A stretch of 64,000 nt of DNA. Origin: CALDTK01 sp041744755 (lineage in GTDB: Bacteria; Bacteroidota; Bacteroidia; Chitinophagales; Saprospiraceae). Positions 33,344 to 42,122 of the stretch are shown piece after piece (position 1 is the stretch's first letter; each line of letters starts with the position of its first letter). The notes under the pieces were generated by a model. That model saw only the letters and a list, made by a program, of their open reading frames with translations. It had not been told where the DNA came from and did no database searches. The position numbers and the translations under genes were made by a program. The stretch covers positions 1 to 64,000 of the forward strand of contig JBGTKC010000064.1 of the NCBI GenBank assembly GCA_041744755.1, read 5' to 3'.

Positions 33344-35011
33344 CTAGCTAGCCGCTTTTCCGTTCGCTAGAACTATAGGCTTCGCTTTCGCCTTGTCGCC
33401 ACCCTCACCCTTGCTCGCCGCGGGTTTCGCCTCGTTTAACGAAGGCTTGTGCTCCGCCGTCTCGGATCCCAAGTAGCTCGGGAGGTCCATCCCAGCCATG
33501 TCGAAGAGGTCGCGCAGGGGCGGAACCGATTTGTAGAGACCGGCCACGAAATTGGCAGTCGACCCGGCGCCGTTGCTGTTGCCGTTCGCACCGCCGCTGC
33601 CGCCGCCCTCCCAGACGGTGACCTTGTCGATCTTGATACCCTTGATGGCCTCGACCTGCGTGCGGACCAGTTCGGGGAGCTTGTCGGCGATGAGCATGAG
33701 GACGGCCTCGCGGGCGTTGCCGCCTGCGGCATCCACGATGGCCTTGAGGCCGTCGGCCTGTTTGGCGAGCACCTCGTAATTTCCCTGGGCCTCGGCCTGG
33801 AGGCGCGCGAGCGTGGCGTCGGCCTCGCCGCGGGCGGTGCGGCGGATCTTCTCCGCGGTGGCCTCGGCGGAGATCTCCGCCTGGAGCTTCTCGATCTCGG
33901 CTTTCACGATCTCGTCGGCCTCGCGGGTGGCGCGCTCCTTCTGGCCACGGGCGCGCTCGGCGGCCTCCTGGGCTTTGTACGAGGCCTCCAGAGCGTTGGC
34001 CTGTTGGATTTTCTCGGCCGCAGTCGCGCGGCGCAGCGCCTCTGCCTCGCGCTCGCGGCGTAGCGCATCCGAGGCGGCGATCAGGACGCGGCTCTCGTTC
34101 TCGCCTTCGGTCGCCTTGGCGTTGAACTCAGCGACTTTGATGCGCTCCCCCTGGAGGGCATCGGCCTCACCGATGCGCGACCTAGCCTCGGCCTCCGCCA
34201 CGGCGATCCGGCGGACGCGTTCGGCCTCGGCAACCTGCGTCTCGGCCTCCGCCTGGGCGGTAGCGACGCGGATGCGCTGGATTTTGGCGGACTCGGCCTC
34301 CCCGGAGGCTGCCTGGGCCTCGGCCTCGGAGACCTTGACGCGTTGTAGCTGCCGCGCCTCGGCCTCGCCGATGGCACCGGTTTGGTTGCGCTGCGCTACG
34401 CGGACCTTGGCCTCGTTGATCGCCTGCGCAGCGGCCTCCTTGCCGAGGGCCTCGATGTAGCCCGACTCATCCTGTATGTCCGTGACGTTGACGTTGATCA
34501 GCTCGAGACCGATCTTGCGGAGTTCCGTGCCGACGTTGTGGTAGACGTTCGCCAGGAATTTGTCGCGGTCGGAGTTAATCTCCTCGATGTCCATCGTCGC
34601 GACCACGAGGCGTAGCTGACCGAAGATGATGTCCTTCGCCATCTCGCGGATCTCGTCTTGGTTACGGTTCAGGAGTCGCTCGGCGGCGTTGGTCATCACG
34701 CCACTCTCGGTCGAGATCGCCACCGTGAACCGACTCGGGACGTTGACGCGGATGTTCTGCCGCGAGAGCGCTCCGTGGAGGTCGACGTCGATCGAGATCG
34801 GGTGCAGGTCCAGGTAGGCGTAATCCTGAAGGACCGGCACTACGAACGCAGCGCCACCTGCGAGGCACTTCGCCGAGCCAGAGCCCGTGCGGCCGTAGAT
34901 GACGAGTATCTTGTCCGAGGGACACTTTTTGTAGCGCACCACGAAGACGAGCAGGGTGAGGACGACCAGCGCCAAGGCAGCGGCGATCGTGATGTAGGCG
35001 ACGGGTTCCAT
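33344..35011 (-). CDS. Flotillin-like SPFH-domain protein
   Basis: 555 residues: an N-terminal membrane anchor (about 5-27), an SPFH/band 7 domain (about 30-200), a long AEAEARA-type coiled coil (about 200-430), then a Gly/Asn linker and a basic tail. Flotillins organise membrane microdomains. The NfeD-like gene upstream (35105) is the typical partner. The tail is unlike the family and probably disordered. Confidence 0.92.
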   Translation of the reverse strand: MEPVAYITIAAALALVVLTLLVFVVRYKKCPSDKILVIYGRTGSGSAKCLAGGAAFVVPVLQDYAYLDLHPISIDVDLHGALSRQNIRVNVPSRFTVAISTESGVMTNAAERLLNRNQDEIREMAKDIIFGQLRLVVATMDIEEINSDRDKFLANVYHNVGTELRKIGLELINVNVTDIQDESGYIEALGKEAAAQAINEAKVRVAQRNQTGAIGEAEARQLQRVKVSEAEAQAASGEAESAKIQRIRVATAQAEAETQVAEAERVRRIAVAEAEARSRIGEADALQGERIKVAEFNAKATEGENESRVLIAASDALRREREAEALRRATAAEKIQQANALEASYKAQEAAERARGQKERATREADEIVKAEIEKLQAEISAEATAEKIRRTARGEADATLARLQAEAQGNYEVLAKQADGLKAIVDAAGGNAREAVLMLIADKLPELVRTQVEAIKGIKIDKVTVWEGGGSGGANGNSNGAGSTANFVAGLYKSVPPLRDLFDMAGMDLPSYLGSETAEHKPSLNEAKPAASKGEGGDKAKAKPIVLANGKAAS

Positions 35012-35104
35012 GAGTGGTCAGATTTGGCAAACAAGTTAGGCCGAAGTGGGCTACCCAGGGGACGGAAGGTGGCGATTACACGACGAACGCACTGAGATAC
35101 TCGG

Positions 35105-35686
35105 CTAATGGCTCGCGGCGGGGAGTTCGGAGAGCGGGGCAACGAGCACGCGACCGGGTGAGAGGACGTCTAGTACTTGCACGGCGGCCCCGGTGGCGAT
35201 CGCCGTGCCGCGGGTCTCGGCCTCGACCTCGACGAGGCGTCCGCCCTGCAGCACCTCCACGCGCCCGACACCCGCTCCACCCGCGGGGATCATCAGATAG
35301 ACCCTACCCTCCTGCCCGAGCAAAGCTTCGTCTCTGCGGTTGTGGTCCGCGTCGAGCCCGCGGAGCTTGGCGAGCATCCAAACCAGTGTGCTCATCACAG
35401 CGTATCCGAAGATGAGCGCCGTCACCCCGGCGCCCCAAAGCGGGAAGCCATACGTGAGTGCCAGGAAGCCACCCGCGCCAAAGAAGGTCAGAAAGCTAAG
35501 GACACCCTTGACGCTAAACGCCCCGGATGCGTCTATGTCGCCGTCGAAGTCGCCATCGACATCCGCGTCCAGATCCGCCCCGACGATCGACAGACCGAGT
35601 AACCCGAACAGAATGGCCCCGAACCCGAGACCCATTCCCGCAAAAACCTGCTCCGCCGCCGTGAGCCCCTGCCACCAATCAATCAT
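35105..35686 (-). CDS. NfeD-like membrane protein partner of flotillin
   Basis: 193 residues: two to three TM segments (about 15-35, 60-82, 85-108), a D-rich periplasmic or cytosolic loop (DLDADVDGDFDGDID, possibly calcium-binding) and a C-terminal OB-fold-like domain with GQEGRVYLMIPAGGAG and VQVLDVLSPGRVLVAPL. This is the YuaF/NfeD layout. It sits upstream of the flotillin gene with a 93-nt gap, the usual operon order. Confidence 0.85.
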   Translation of the reverse strand: MIDWWQGLTAAEQVFAGMGLGFGAILFGLLGLSIVGADLDADVDGDFDGDIDASGAFSVKGVLSFLTFFGAGGFLALTYGFPLWGAGVTALIFGYAVMSTLVWMLAKLRGLDADHNRRDEALLGQEGRVYLMIPAGGAGVGRVEVLQGGRLVEVEAETRGTAIATGAAVQVLDVLSPGRVLVAPLSELPAASH

Positions 35687-35767
35687 GACGGTTATATAAG
35701 GTCCGGCGGAGGAATGGGTTGCGGGAAGCCCCTGAACCGTCCCCGGCGCTAGCGCCGTTAGTAGCGC

Positions 35768-36217
35768 ATGTTCACGTCTTTCTGGCCCGACTTCAAGGCA
35801 TTCGCCATCAAGGGCAATATGATCGACCTCGCCGTGGGTGTGGTCATTGGCTCGGCCTTCAACGGTCTGCTCAACGCCATCGTCACGGGTCTTATCTCGC
35901 CCCCGCTCGGCTACCTGACCGGCGGCATCGACCTCGGCGACAAGGAGTGGTCCGTCATCTCTCCGGACCTCGCGCCCGACGGCACGGTAACCGACGGCAC
36001 GGGCCTCGTCATCAAGTACGGCCTCGTCCTCGAAAACGCCATGGACTTCTTCATCATGGCCATGACACTGTTCGTGGTGGTGCGCTTCCTTAAGCGCACG
36101 CGCGATAAGGCCGAGGACCCGAAAGACCTCTCGGTCCAGACGCCCAAAGACATCGAGCTCCTTGCCGAGATCCGCGACGGAATTAACGCTTTAGTAAGCG
36201 AGCGCCTTTCCTCGTAG
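35768..36217 (+). CDS. mscL: Large-conductance mechanosensitive channel
   Basis: 149 residues, normal for MscL. It opens under membrane tension to save cells from osmotic lysis. TM1 contains the pore segment KGNMIDLAVGVVIGSAFNGLL, a periplasmic loop follows (with KEWSVISPDL), TM2 is NAMDFFIMAMTLFVVVRFLKR and the C-terminal helix is EIELL/AEIRD type. The S41 peptidase gene follows after 17 nt. Confidence 0.96.
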   Translation: MFTSFWPDFKAFAIKGNMIDLAVGVVIGSAFNGLLNAIVTGLISPPLGYLTGGIDLGDKEWSVISPDLAPDGTVTDGTGLVIKYGLVLENAMDFFIMAMTLFVVVRFLKRTRDKAEDPKDLSVQTPKDIELLAEIRDGINALVSERLSS

Positions 36218-36234
36218 GCGTAGGTTGCACCCCG

Positions 36235-37668
36235 ATGCGAAGTTTGCTCCTCGTGCTCTGTCTGGCGGCTTTCGCCAAAACCTTCGGTCAGTCCACGGCG
36301 AAATACAGCAGAGCGCAGGCGGATTCCGTCGTCGTGCAGTTTAGCGAGGCCCTCCAGCGGTACCACCCTTTCCCGCACCGCGGGCGCGGGCGCTACCAGC
36401 TCGATTCCGCCACGGCGGTAGCGCGGGCGCTCCTCGCGGAGAGACCTGCGGCAGACAGTCTGTTCGTCGGCGAGGTGATCGCGGCCGCCGGCCCCATCCG
36501 CGCGGTAATAGGCGACGGACACCTTCAACTGCGACCGGTACAGGGCAAGGCCTACCAGGTCGCACAGGCACAACACCGCTACGAGCTCCTCCTGCGCCGC
36601 AGCGGCGACGGCGCCCTCTTCCTCGGTGAGGCGCTTACGGCGGCCGACTCAACGGTTTTGCCGAAAGGCGCCCGACTCCTCACCCTAGAATCTCGCCCGA
36701 TCGAGGGACTCGTCGCCGAGATCTCAGCCTTCACGGGCGTCGACGACCACGACCTGCGCAGCGCTCGCGAATTCTACCCGGCGCACTACCTCATGACCTT
36801 CTACCAGCGAGCCTACGGCTGGCACGATAGCCTCCGATTCACGGCGCTCGTGGACGCCGACACGGCAGCTTTCACGCTCCTGCCGGTCCCTGTTGATCTT
36901 GCGCGAAGCAAACCCGGGAAGGTGGGTCGCCGCCGGCAGATGGCCGACAACATCCGGCTCGACACCACGCGCCTCGATGGCGTCTACCGGCTCGAGGTGG
37001 CTTCGTTCAGCAAGTCGCAGCTCGGCAAGGGCAATGCCCACCGCCGCGTGCGCACGGTGATGAAGCAGCTGCACCGCGAGCGGGCCACCGGTCTGGTCCT
37101 CGACTTGCGCGGGAACACGGGCGGATCGGCGGCGCTGGTAGATCACCTGTACGGCTTCCTGGCGCAGGAGCGGTACCACATGCTCGATAGCATGATCGGG
37201 TACACGCCCCGGGTTTACGGCAAGAACGTCTTCGAGCGCGTGGGCAACTACCTGTTCGGCAACGTTCGGCGCCGTGGGGAGGTATGGCGAAAACCCGGCG
37301 TCACCAAACTCCGCAAACCAAAGCGTCGCGCGCACTTCGACGGCGACTTGGTCGTGCTAACCAATGAGATCACTTTCTCCGGTGGCTCGGCCATGGCGCA
37401 TTACGTTCAGTACTACGACCGCGGGAAAGTGGTTGGCCAGACCCCCGGAGGCTCCGCGGAGCGGATGTTCGCCGGGGACCTGTTCGAGATCCGCATTGGT
37501 CCGCGCAAGGAGTTTCGTGTCAACATGCCGCTGTGGTACATGGACATGGTGGGCGACGCGCGCGGCAACGTCAGGCCAGATGTCCTCGTGCCCCGGACGC
37601 GCGTGAATCAGCTCGACGGCTCGGACGCCGCGCTCGAGGCAGCCCTGAGGCTACTGCAAGCCGAGTGA
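36235..37668 (+). CDS. S41-family peptidase
   Basis: 477 residues resembling Bacteroidota C-terminal-processing-type S41 peptidases: LVLDLRGNTGGSAALVDHLYG and the nucleophile region TNEITFSGGSAMAHYVQ, followed by GQTPGGSAERMF. The expected secretory signal is MRSLLLVLCLAAFAKTFGQ, in which a perfect hairpin-motif copy puts AFAKT into the h/c-region, so processing near FGQ may be unusual. The 3' end overlaps the next minus-strand gene by 18 nt. Possibly a periplasmic or exported protease. Confidence 0.85.
   Translation: MRSLLLVLCLAAFAKTFGQSTAKYSRAQADSVVVQFSEALQRYHPFPHRGRGRYQLDSATAVARALLAERPAADSLFVGEVIAAAGPIRAVIGDGHLQLRPVQGKAYQVAQAQHRYELLLRRSGDGALFLGEALTAADSTVLPKGARLLTLESRPIEGLVAEISAFTGVDDHDLRSAREFYPAHYLMTFYQRAYGWHDSLRFTALVDADTAAFTLLPVPVDLARSKPGKVGRRRQMADNIRLDTTRLDGVYRLEVASFSKSQLGKGNAHRRVRTVMKQLHRERATGLVLDLRGNTGGSAALVDHLYGFLAQERYHMLDSMIGYTPRVYGKNVFERVGNYLFGNVRRRGEVWRKPGVTKLRKPKRRAHFDGDLVVLTNEITFSGGSAMAHYVQYYDRGKVVGQTPGGSAERMFAGDLFEIRIGPRKEFRVNMPLWYMDMVGDARGNVRPDVLVPRTRVNQLDGSDAALEAALRLLQAE
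36267..36282 (-). repeat. GTTTT-GNAA mini-hairpin motif, copy 19 (perfect)
   Basis: Minus strand GGTTTTGGCGAAAGCC, antisense, inside the signal-peptide codons of the S41 peptidase gene. Confidence 0.9.
36654..36669 (+). repeat. GTTTT-GNAA mini-hairpin motif, copy 20
   Basis: GGTTTTGCCGAAAGGC: stem GCC/GGC, loop GAAA. Sense in the S41 gene, coded VLPKG, 387 nt from copy 19 and inverted. Confidence 0.85.
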
Positions 37669-38589
37669 GTCCCGCATCCCCGAGAAGCTATTCTTGTTCT
37701 GCGACCAGTAAGGCTCCTGCCGGCTTTCGATGAGCTTGGCGCTCATCATCGGTTGGCCTTTGACGGTCTCGGTCCAGCCGAGGAGTTTGTGGGGGAAGGT
37801 AGACTCGAAGCGATACTCCAACGCTCGTTGGCTGCCGACATATTCGACCCTCAGCACGCGTTCGCTGCCGCTTTCGCTAAAACTCACCTCCGCTGTCTGA
37901 GGGTCGGTTTCGACGTGGAATAATCGGCCGTACTTCTCGCTTGGGATGACCTGCGTTTTGCCGGAAGGCAGGTACGCCGGATCGATGCGGACGATATTGA
38001 GGAGCTCATCTTCCAGGAGGGCCGCTTTGTAGGTAAGCTCCTCATCGCCCTCCTTTTGGAAGTAGCTGCGGTGCTCGACCTGGTAGGCGCCCTTGCGAAA
38101 ATTGTACTGCGCCCACACCTGCCCGCACCAGTCCTGCACACTAGTGGTGGTCTTCAGGGTGTGCGGATACTCGTTGCGCGAGACGGGCGTGAACACCGAC
38201 TGCATGATTGAGTAGTCGTAAATACCGGTCTCGAATCGCTCGATGCGGTTGAGTTTTAGCACGCTAATCGAAGCCTCCTTGCCGCCCGCGCCGTCGTCCT
38301 TGACCTGGGTCTCGGGTAGGAAGGGCTCGGTCACGAAGATCAGCACGGCCGACCCGGGGCGATCTTCCCCGTAGCGATTTTGGACGGTCTCATAGGTGTT
38401 GAGCTCGGCCTCACCGGCATACCAGTAAGCGTCCCAACCGTCCGGACGTCCCGTCGGAGTCGGGTCGCTCGGAGAGCCGACCGCGACTACGGTGGCCCGG
38501 TCAGGCTTGAGCGCGTGGATGGAGTTATCGCACGCCACCGTGACGACTGCGGCAGTCAAGCACGTGAGCACGCTAAAGGAAATCTGCAT
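37651..38589 (-). CDS. Hypothetical lipoprotein (Bacteroidota 'Maf'-type misnomer family)
   Basis: 312 residues with a lipoprotein signal (VTVACDN, lipobox near residue 20). The body contains GWDAYWYAGEAELNTYETVQNRYGEDR, SIMQSVFTPV and WTETVKGQPMMSAKL. Related proteins in Bacteroidota are often annotated as septum formation inhibitor Maf, but it shows none of the Maf nucleotide-binding motifs, so that name should not be carried over. Function unknown; it probably sits in a membrane. Two hairpin-motif copies, 85 nt apart and inverted, lie inside it. Confidence 0.75.
   Translation of the reverse strand: MQISFSVLTCLTAAVVTVACDNSIHALKPDRATVVAVGSPSDPTPTGRPDGWDAYWYAGEAELNTYETVQNRYGEDRPGSAVLIFVTEPFLPETQVKDDGAGGKEASISVLKLNRIERFETGIYDYSIMQSVFTPVSRNEYPHTLKTTTSVQDWCGQVWAQYNFRKGAYQVEHRSYFQKEGDEELTYKAALLEDELLNIVRIDPAYLPSGKTQVIPSEKYGRLFHVETDPQTAEVSFSESGSERVLRVEYVGSQRALEYRFESTFPHKLLGWTETVKGQPMMSAKLIESRQEPYWSQNKNSFSGMRDSLGLQ
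37869..37884 (-). repeat. GTTTT-GNAA mini-hairpin motif, copy 21
   Basis: AGTTTTAGCGAAAGCG on the minus strand: two inner pairs intact, outer pair A-G mismatched, loop GAAA. Sense in the lipoprotein gene, coded SFSES. Confidence 0.65.
37954..37969 (+). repeat. GTTTT-GNAA mini-hairpin motif, copy 22
   Basis: CGTTTTGCCGGAAGGC: stem GCC/GGC, loop GGAA. Antisense in the same gene as copy 21; inverted and 85 nt away. Confidence 0.8.
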
Positions 38590-38676
38590 GTAGCAACTAC
38601 GACCGCGCTCAATATTTGGTTGCCGAGCCGCGGCGTCGGGCCGCTATGTTTACCGCCCGCCAAGCCCCCCAACGTC

Positions 38677-39618
38677 GTGAGCCAAGTCCAACTGTTTTCC
38701 GGAGAGAACTCCCGCTACCTCGCCGACCGCATAGCGGATTACTACGGGAGCCCACTCGGCGACGTCACCGTCCGCCGGTTCAGCGACGGCGAAATGCGGA
38801 TCGTCATCAACGAGAGCGTCCGCGGGGCCTGGGTATTCTTCATCCAGAGCACATTCTCGCCGACGGACAACCTCATGGAACTGCTGTTGATGATGGACGC
38901 CGCTAAACGGGCGAGCGCGTCCTACATCACGGCCGTGATCCCGTACTTCGGCTACGCCCGCCAGGACCGGAAGGACAAGCCCCGCGTACCCATCTCGGCG
39001 CGCCTGATGGCCGACCTGCTCCAGACCGCCGGCGCGAATCGCGTGATGACGATGGACTTCCACGCCGACCAAATCCAGGGCTTCTTCAACATCCCCGTCG
39101 ACCACCTCCGGTCCGAGGCGATCTTCATCCCGTACCTCGTCGAGCACATCGACCTCGACAACGTCACTTTCGCCTCGCCCGACGTCGGCGGCGTCAAACG
39201 GGCGCGGACCTATAGCAACCACTTCCGGCGGGAGCTCGTGATCTGCGACAAGGTCCGCACCGAAGTCAACAAGGTATCGGAGATGACCGTGATCGGTGAT
39301 GTCGAAGGCGCGGACGTCATCGTCGTGGATGACCTCGTCGACACGGCTGGGACGCTGTGTCGCGCGGCCGAAGTCCTGATGGAAAAGGGTGCCAAAAGCG
39401 TGCGGGCCTTATGTACTCACCCCGTGCTGTCGGGCGACGCCTACGAGAAGATCGACCGGTCCATGTTCACTGAAGTCATCGTGTGCGACACGATCCCGAT
39501 CAAGCGAGATCGGCCGCGCGACAAGATTCGCGTACTGAGCACGGACAAGCTCTTCGCGCGGGCCATCCGTAATACTCACGAGCACAAAAGCATCTCGGCC
39601 CTCTTTATAGAGGATTAG
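38677..39618 (+). CDS. prs: Ribose-phosphate pyrophosphokinase
   Basis: 313 residues from GTG 38677 (no ATG; the longer open frame contains no conserved sequence). It makes PRPP for nucleotides, His and Trp. Family features: FSGENSRYLADRIADYYG, RRFSDGEMRI, ARQDRKDKPRVPISARL (ATP site), the DFHADQIQGFF flexible region and the PRPP loop VDDLVDTAGTL. The 3' end overlaps the next minus-strand gene by 4 nt (shared TTAG). Confidence 0.96.
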   Translation: MSQVQLFSGENSRYLADRIADYYGSPLGDVTVRRFSDGEMRIVINESVRGAWVFFIQSTFSPTDNLMELLLMMDAAKRASASYITAVIPYFGYARQDRKDKPRVPISARLMADLLQTAGANRVMTMDFHADQIQGFFNIPVDHLRSEAIFIPYLVEHIDLDNVTFASPDVGGVKRARTYSNHFRRELVICDKVRTEVNKVSEMTVIGDVEGADVIVVDDLVDTAGTLCRAAEVLMEKGAKSVRALCTHPVLSGDAYEKIDRSMFTEVIVCDTIPIKRDRPRDKIRVLSTDKLFARAIRNTHEHKSISALFIED

Positions 39619-40244
39619 TTGACGCGCACGTACCCGCTGTACAGGTTGCCGATGCCGTCGTTGAAGACGTATAGGTACTCGTCCTCGGGCTTGGCGAAGC
39701 TGCCGTTGGGCAGCGTGCCGGACCAGTCGTTCTGATAGTCGTCCTTGCGGAAGATCGGGGTCCCGCTGCGGTCGAACACCGCCAGTGAGTTGTTAGGAAA
39801 GTTCTGCACCCCAAGGATCGTGAAGGCGGCGTAGTCATTGCTCGACTTGCCGACGGTAAACTGCGCGATGATGGTTGGGGCGTCACACATAATCTCGACC
39901 TTGATCCGGAAGGTCTCCATCCAGTCACCGTACTTGACGGTATAGATGAACTCGTCGGCCGCCGAGCAGAGGTCCACGTCGGGGTAGAAGATGAAGCTGT
40001 GCTGCTTGAGGTCGACTCGCACCTCCCCGAGGGCCGGATACTGGTGGATGTGGATATCGGCCTTGGCCATGGTGTCGTCGTCGGGCCAGCCGGCGATATC
40101 GAAGTGGCTCTGCTTGTTGCGGTAGACGACCACGGTCTCCTCTTGGTCCGGCGTGACCGGCGCGGTCGCGGGCTTCGCCTCCAGGCTGGTGAATCCGGAC
40201 GCGCAGCACACCGCGATCGCTAAAAACAGAGCGCTAAACTTCAT
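39615..40244 (-). CDS. Secreted protein with gliding motility-associated C-terminal domain
   Basis: 209 residues: signal peptide (to about residue 20), a beta-domain middle (VVVYRNKQSHFDIAGW, HQYPALGEVRVDLKQHSFIFYPDVD) and a CHU_C-like end (ILGVQNFPNNSLAVFDRSGTPIF, DWSGTLPNGSFA, EYLYVFNDGIGNLYSG). That end is the T9SS type B sorting signal, so it should be exported and attached to or released at the surface. Function unknown. Confidence 0.8.
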   Translation of the reverse strand: MKFSALFLAIAVCCASGFTSLEAKPATAPVTPDQEETVVVYRNKQSHFDIAGWPDDDTMAKADIHIHQYPALGEVRVDLKQHSFIFYPDVDLCSAADEFIYTVKYGDWMETFRIKVEIMCDAPTIIAQFTVGKSSNDYAAFTILGVQNFPNNSLAVFDRSGTPIFRKDDYQNDWSGTLPNGSFAKPEDEYLYVFNDGIGNLYSGYVRVN

Positions 40245-40339
40245 GGGTTGAGGTTTTCAAAAGCCGTGCTAGAAAGGGTCAGGCACCCGCCTGTAGGCCC
40301 TCTCGGTTGCCGAGGTGTCGCTTGTCTGAGTCGAGTGGC

Positions 40340-40759
40340 CTAGCTGGCCTCCTTTTCGTCGTTCTTCGAGGTGCGGTTGGGTCGGCGGTCATCGGTACGG
40401 TGAACGAGCATAAAATAATTTTCGCGTATCTCGAGGTAGCCGAATTCATAACAGAACTGGTAGTACTGCCCCTCGCGGCTCGGCAGCGAATGCGTTTGGT
40501 AGTTAAAATTAAAGCCCAAATCTTCGAGACGGGTTCGCGTCGCGTAGTTCTTCCCGTCCGGTGTGAGTTCGACGAGGATGCGGCGATTGCGGCGCAAGAC
40601 CTTGTTGACCTTACGCATGAAGGCATCGTTGATGCCCGACATGTGATTGTGGAAGCCGTTGCGGCACTCGGAGTTGCAGAAGCGCTTGTCGGAGCGGCCC
40701 CGGACTTGCTCGCCGCAGTAGTCGCAGTGCCGAGTGGCCTGGGTGGACAGGAGCGCCAT
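40340..40759 (-). CDS. Zinc-ribbon protein of unknown function
   Basis: 139 residues. The N-terminus holds a zinc-ribbon-like set CDYCGEQVRGRSDKRFCNSEC plus HNHMSG, similar to DUF2116-type ribbons; a basic middle follows (RKVNKVLRRNRRI, LVELTPDGK) and an end resembling a winged-helix half (YYQFCYEFGYLEIRENYFMLV). Nucleic-acid binding is plausible. It is a lone gene, divergent from the PBP4-type gene. Confidence 0.6.
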   Translation of the reverse strand: MALLSTQATRHCDYCGEQVRGRSDKRFCNSECRNGFHNHMSGINDAFMRKVNKVLRRNRRILVELTPDGKNYATRTRLEDLGFNFNYQTHSLPSREGQYYQFCYEFGYLEIRENYFMLVHRTDDRRPNRTSKNDEKEAS

Positions 40760-40817
40760 GGCCGCGAATATCGCTGCCGGGACGTGAATCCGTCACGTCT
40801 ACGGCTACATTAGCGCA

Positions 40818-42122
40818 ATGAGGTTGCGTGTACGCCATTATGGAATCCTGCTGGGAGGACTGACGCTGCTCGGCGCCTGCAAACGCAACGTTGCCGTCGA
40901 GGCCATCGGAAGGGAGGAGCCATTCGCACGGGACTTCACGGGCTTCATCCTGGTCGACCCAAGCACCGGCGAGGTCATCGCCGAGCGCGAGTCCGCCAAG
41001 TTGTACACGCCAGCCAGCAATACGAAGCTCCTGACCACGGCCACCTGCCTCGCCTGGCTGCCGAATGATTCGCTCCCGGTGCTTTCGTACCGCTACGACG
41101 GAGATACACTGCGGCTGTGGGGCTTGGCCTATCCAGACTTGGCCAAAAACGACAAGACATATAACGAGCGCATCCGGCGAGTCTTGCGCGCGCACGCAGG
41201 TCCGGTCGAGGTCGGGCTCCACGGCTACGTGCAGTTACCGCGTTTCGGGAGCGGGTGGATATGGGACGACTACGCGAGCGACTACATGCGGGAGCACTCG
41301 GGGCTGCCCGTGTACGGGAATGCTCTCGAGGCTTGGCGCCAAAACGGGACTTGGGCCTCGAAACCGGGCTTTGTCGTCGTGCGAGAGTCGCAAGTTTTGC
41401 TGAAAGGCGACCTCGAAAGGCAAGAGCACAGTAATCGCTTCGAGGCCTCCGCCGAGACCCCCGAGGGGGACACGCTCGTGGCCCCGCTCTACGGGGCGCA
41501 GGGGATGGTGTCCCAGCTGCTCGAGGATTGGACCGGGCGCGAGATTCGTTACCACGCTGAGGCCCTCCCCGCCGACTGGGGCACGCGCGTGTGGAGGGGC
41601 GAACCACGCGACACTCTCATCCGCGCTATGATGCTGCCGAGCGACAACTTCCTCGCGGAGCAGTTACTGCTGACCGCGGGCCTCGTCGCCCACGACCTCA
41701 CCGACAGCGACGAAGTCCGTGAGCGCGCCAGTAGAGAAGCCCTCGGCCTTGGTCCGCCGGAGCTCTACTGGGCCGACGGCAGCGGACTGAGCCACTACAA
41801 CATGGTGACCCCTGAGGCGCTCGTCAAGCTGCTCTCGCGCCTCTACCGAAGTTACCCCTGGGAGCAGCTCAAACGTCTCCTCGTTACGGGTGGGGTCGAT
41901 GGAACGGTGGCGGGCAACTACGCCGGAGGCCCCGGTCGCGGGCCTTACGTCTGGGGTAAGACCGGGTCGCTCCGGCACAACCACTGTCTCAGCGGTTTCG
42001 TGCGCGCCGACTCCGGGCGGATGCTGGCCTTCAGCTTCATGCACAATCACTTCGCCGGGAGTAGCGCGGAGTACAAGTCATCGATGGAGCGCGTACTCGT
42101 CGCTATCCGCGATCGGTACTGA
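40818..42122 (+). CDS. dacB: D-alanyl-D-alanine carboxypeptidase/endopeptidase (PBP4 type)
   Basis: 434 residues, peptidase S13 family. It trims or cuts peptidoglycan cross-links in the periplasm. Active-site motifs are SNTK (Ser67, Lys70), SDN (MLPSDNFLAEQLL) and KTG (VWGKTGSL). The N-terminus has a lipoprotein-like signal (LLGAC). The stop codon TGA overlaps the ATG of xerD (42122), so the genes are coupled. A hairpin-motif copy codes VLLKGD. Confidence 0.93.
   Translation: MRLRVRHYGILLGGLTLLGACKRNVAVEAIGREEPFARDFTGFILVDPSTGEVIAERESAKLYTPASNTKLLTTATCLAWLPNDSLPVLSYRYDGDTLRLWGLAYPDLAKNDKTYNERIRRVLRAHAGPVEVGLHGYVQLPRFGSGWIWDDYASDYMREHSGLPVYGNALEAWRQNGTWASKPGFVVVRESQVLLKGDLERQEHSNRFEASAETPEGDTLVAPLYGAQGMVSQLLEDWTGREIRYHAEALPADWGTRVWRGEPRDTLIRAMMLPSDNFLAEQLLLTAGLVAHDLTDSDEVRERASREALGLGPPELYWADGSGLSHYNMVTPEALVKLLSRLYRSYPWEQLKRLLVTGGVDGTVAGNYAGGPGRGPYVWGKTGSLRHNHCLSGFVRADSGRMLAFSFMHNHFAGSSAEYKSSMERVLVAIRDRY
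41393..41408 (+). repeat. GTTTT-GNAA mini-hairpin motif, copy 23
   Basis: AGTTTTGCTGAAAGGC: stem GCT/GGC with an inner T-G wobble, loop GAAA. Sense in dacB. A less perfect copy whose inner pair is still allowed. Confidence 0.6.

Noticed and set aside
37281..37296. GGTATGGCGAAAACCC in the S41 gene
   Set aside because: Superficially similar, but the stem does not pair and the lead is wrong.
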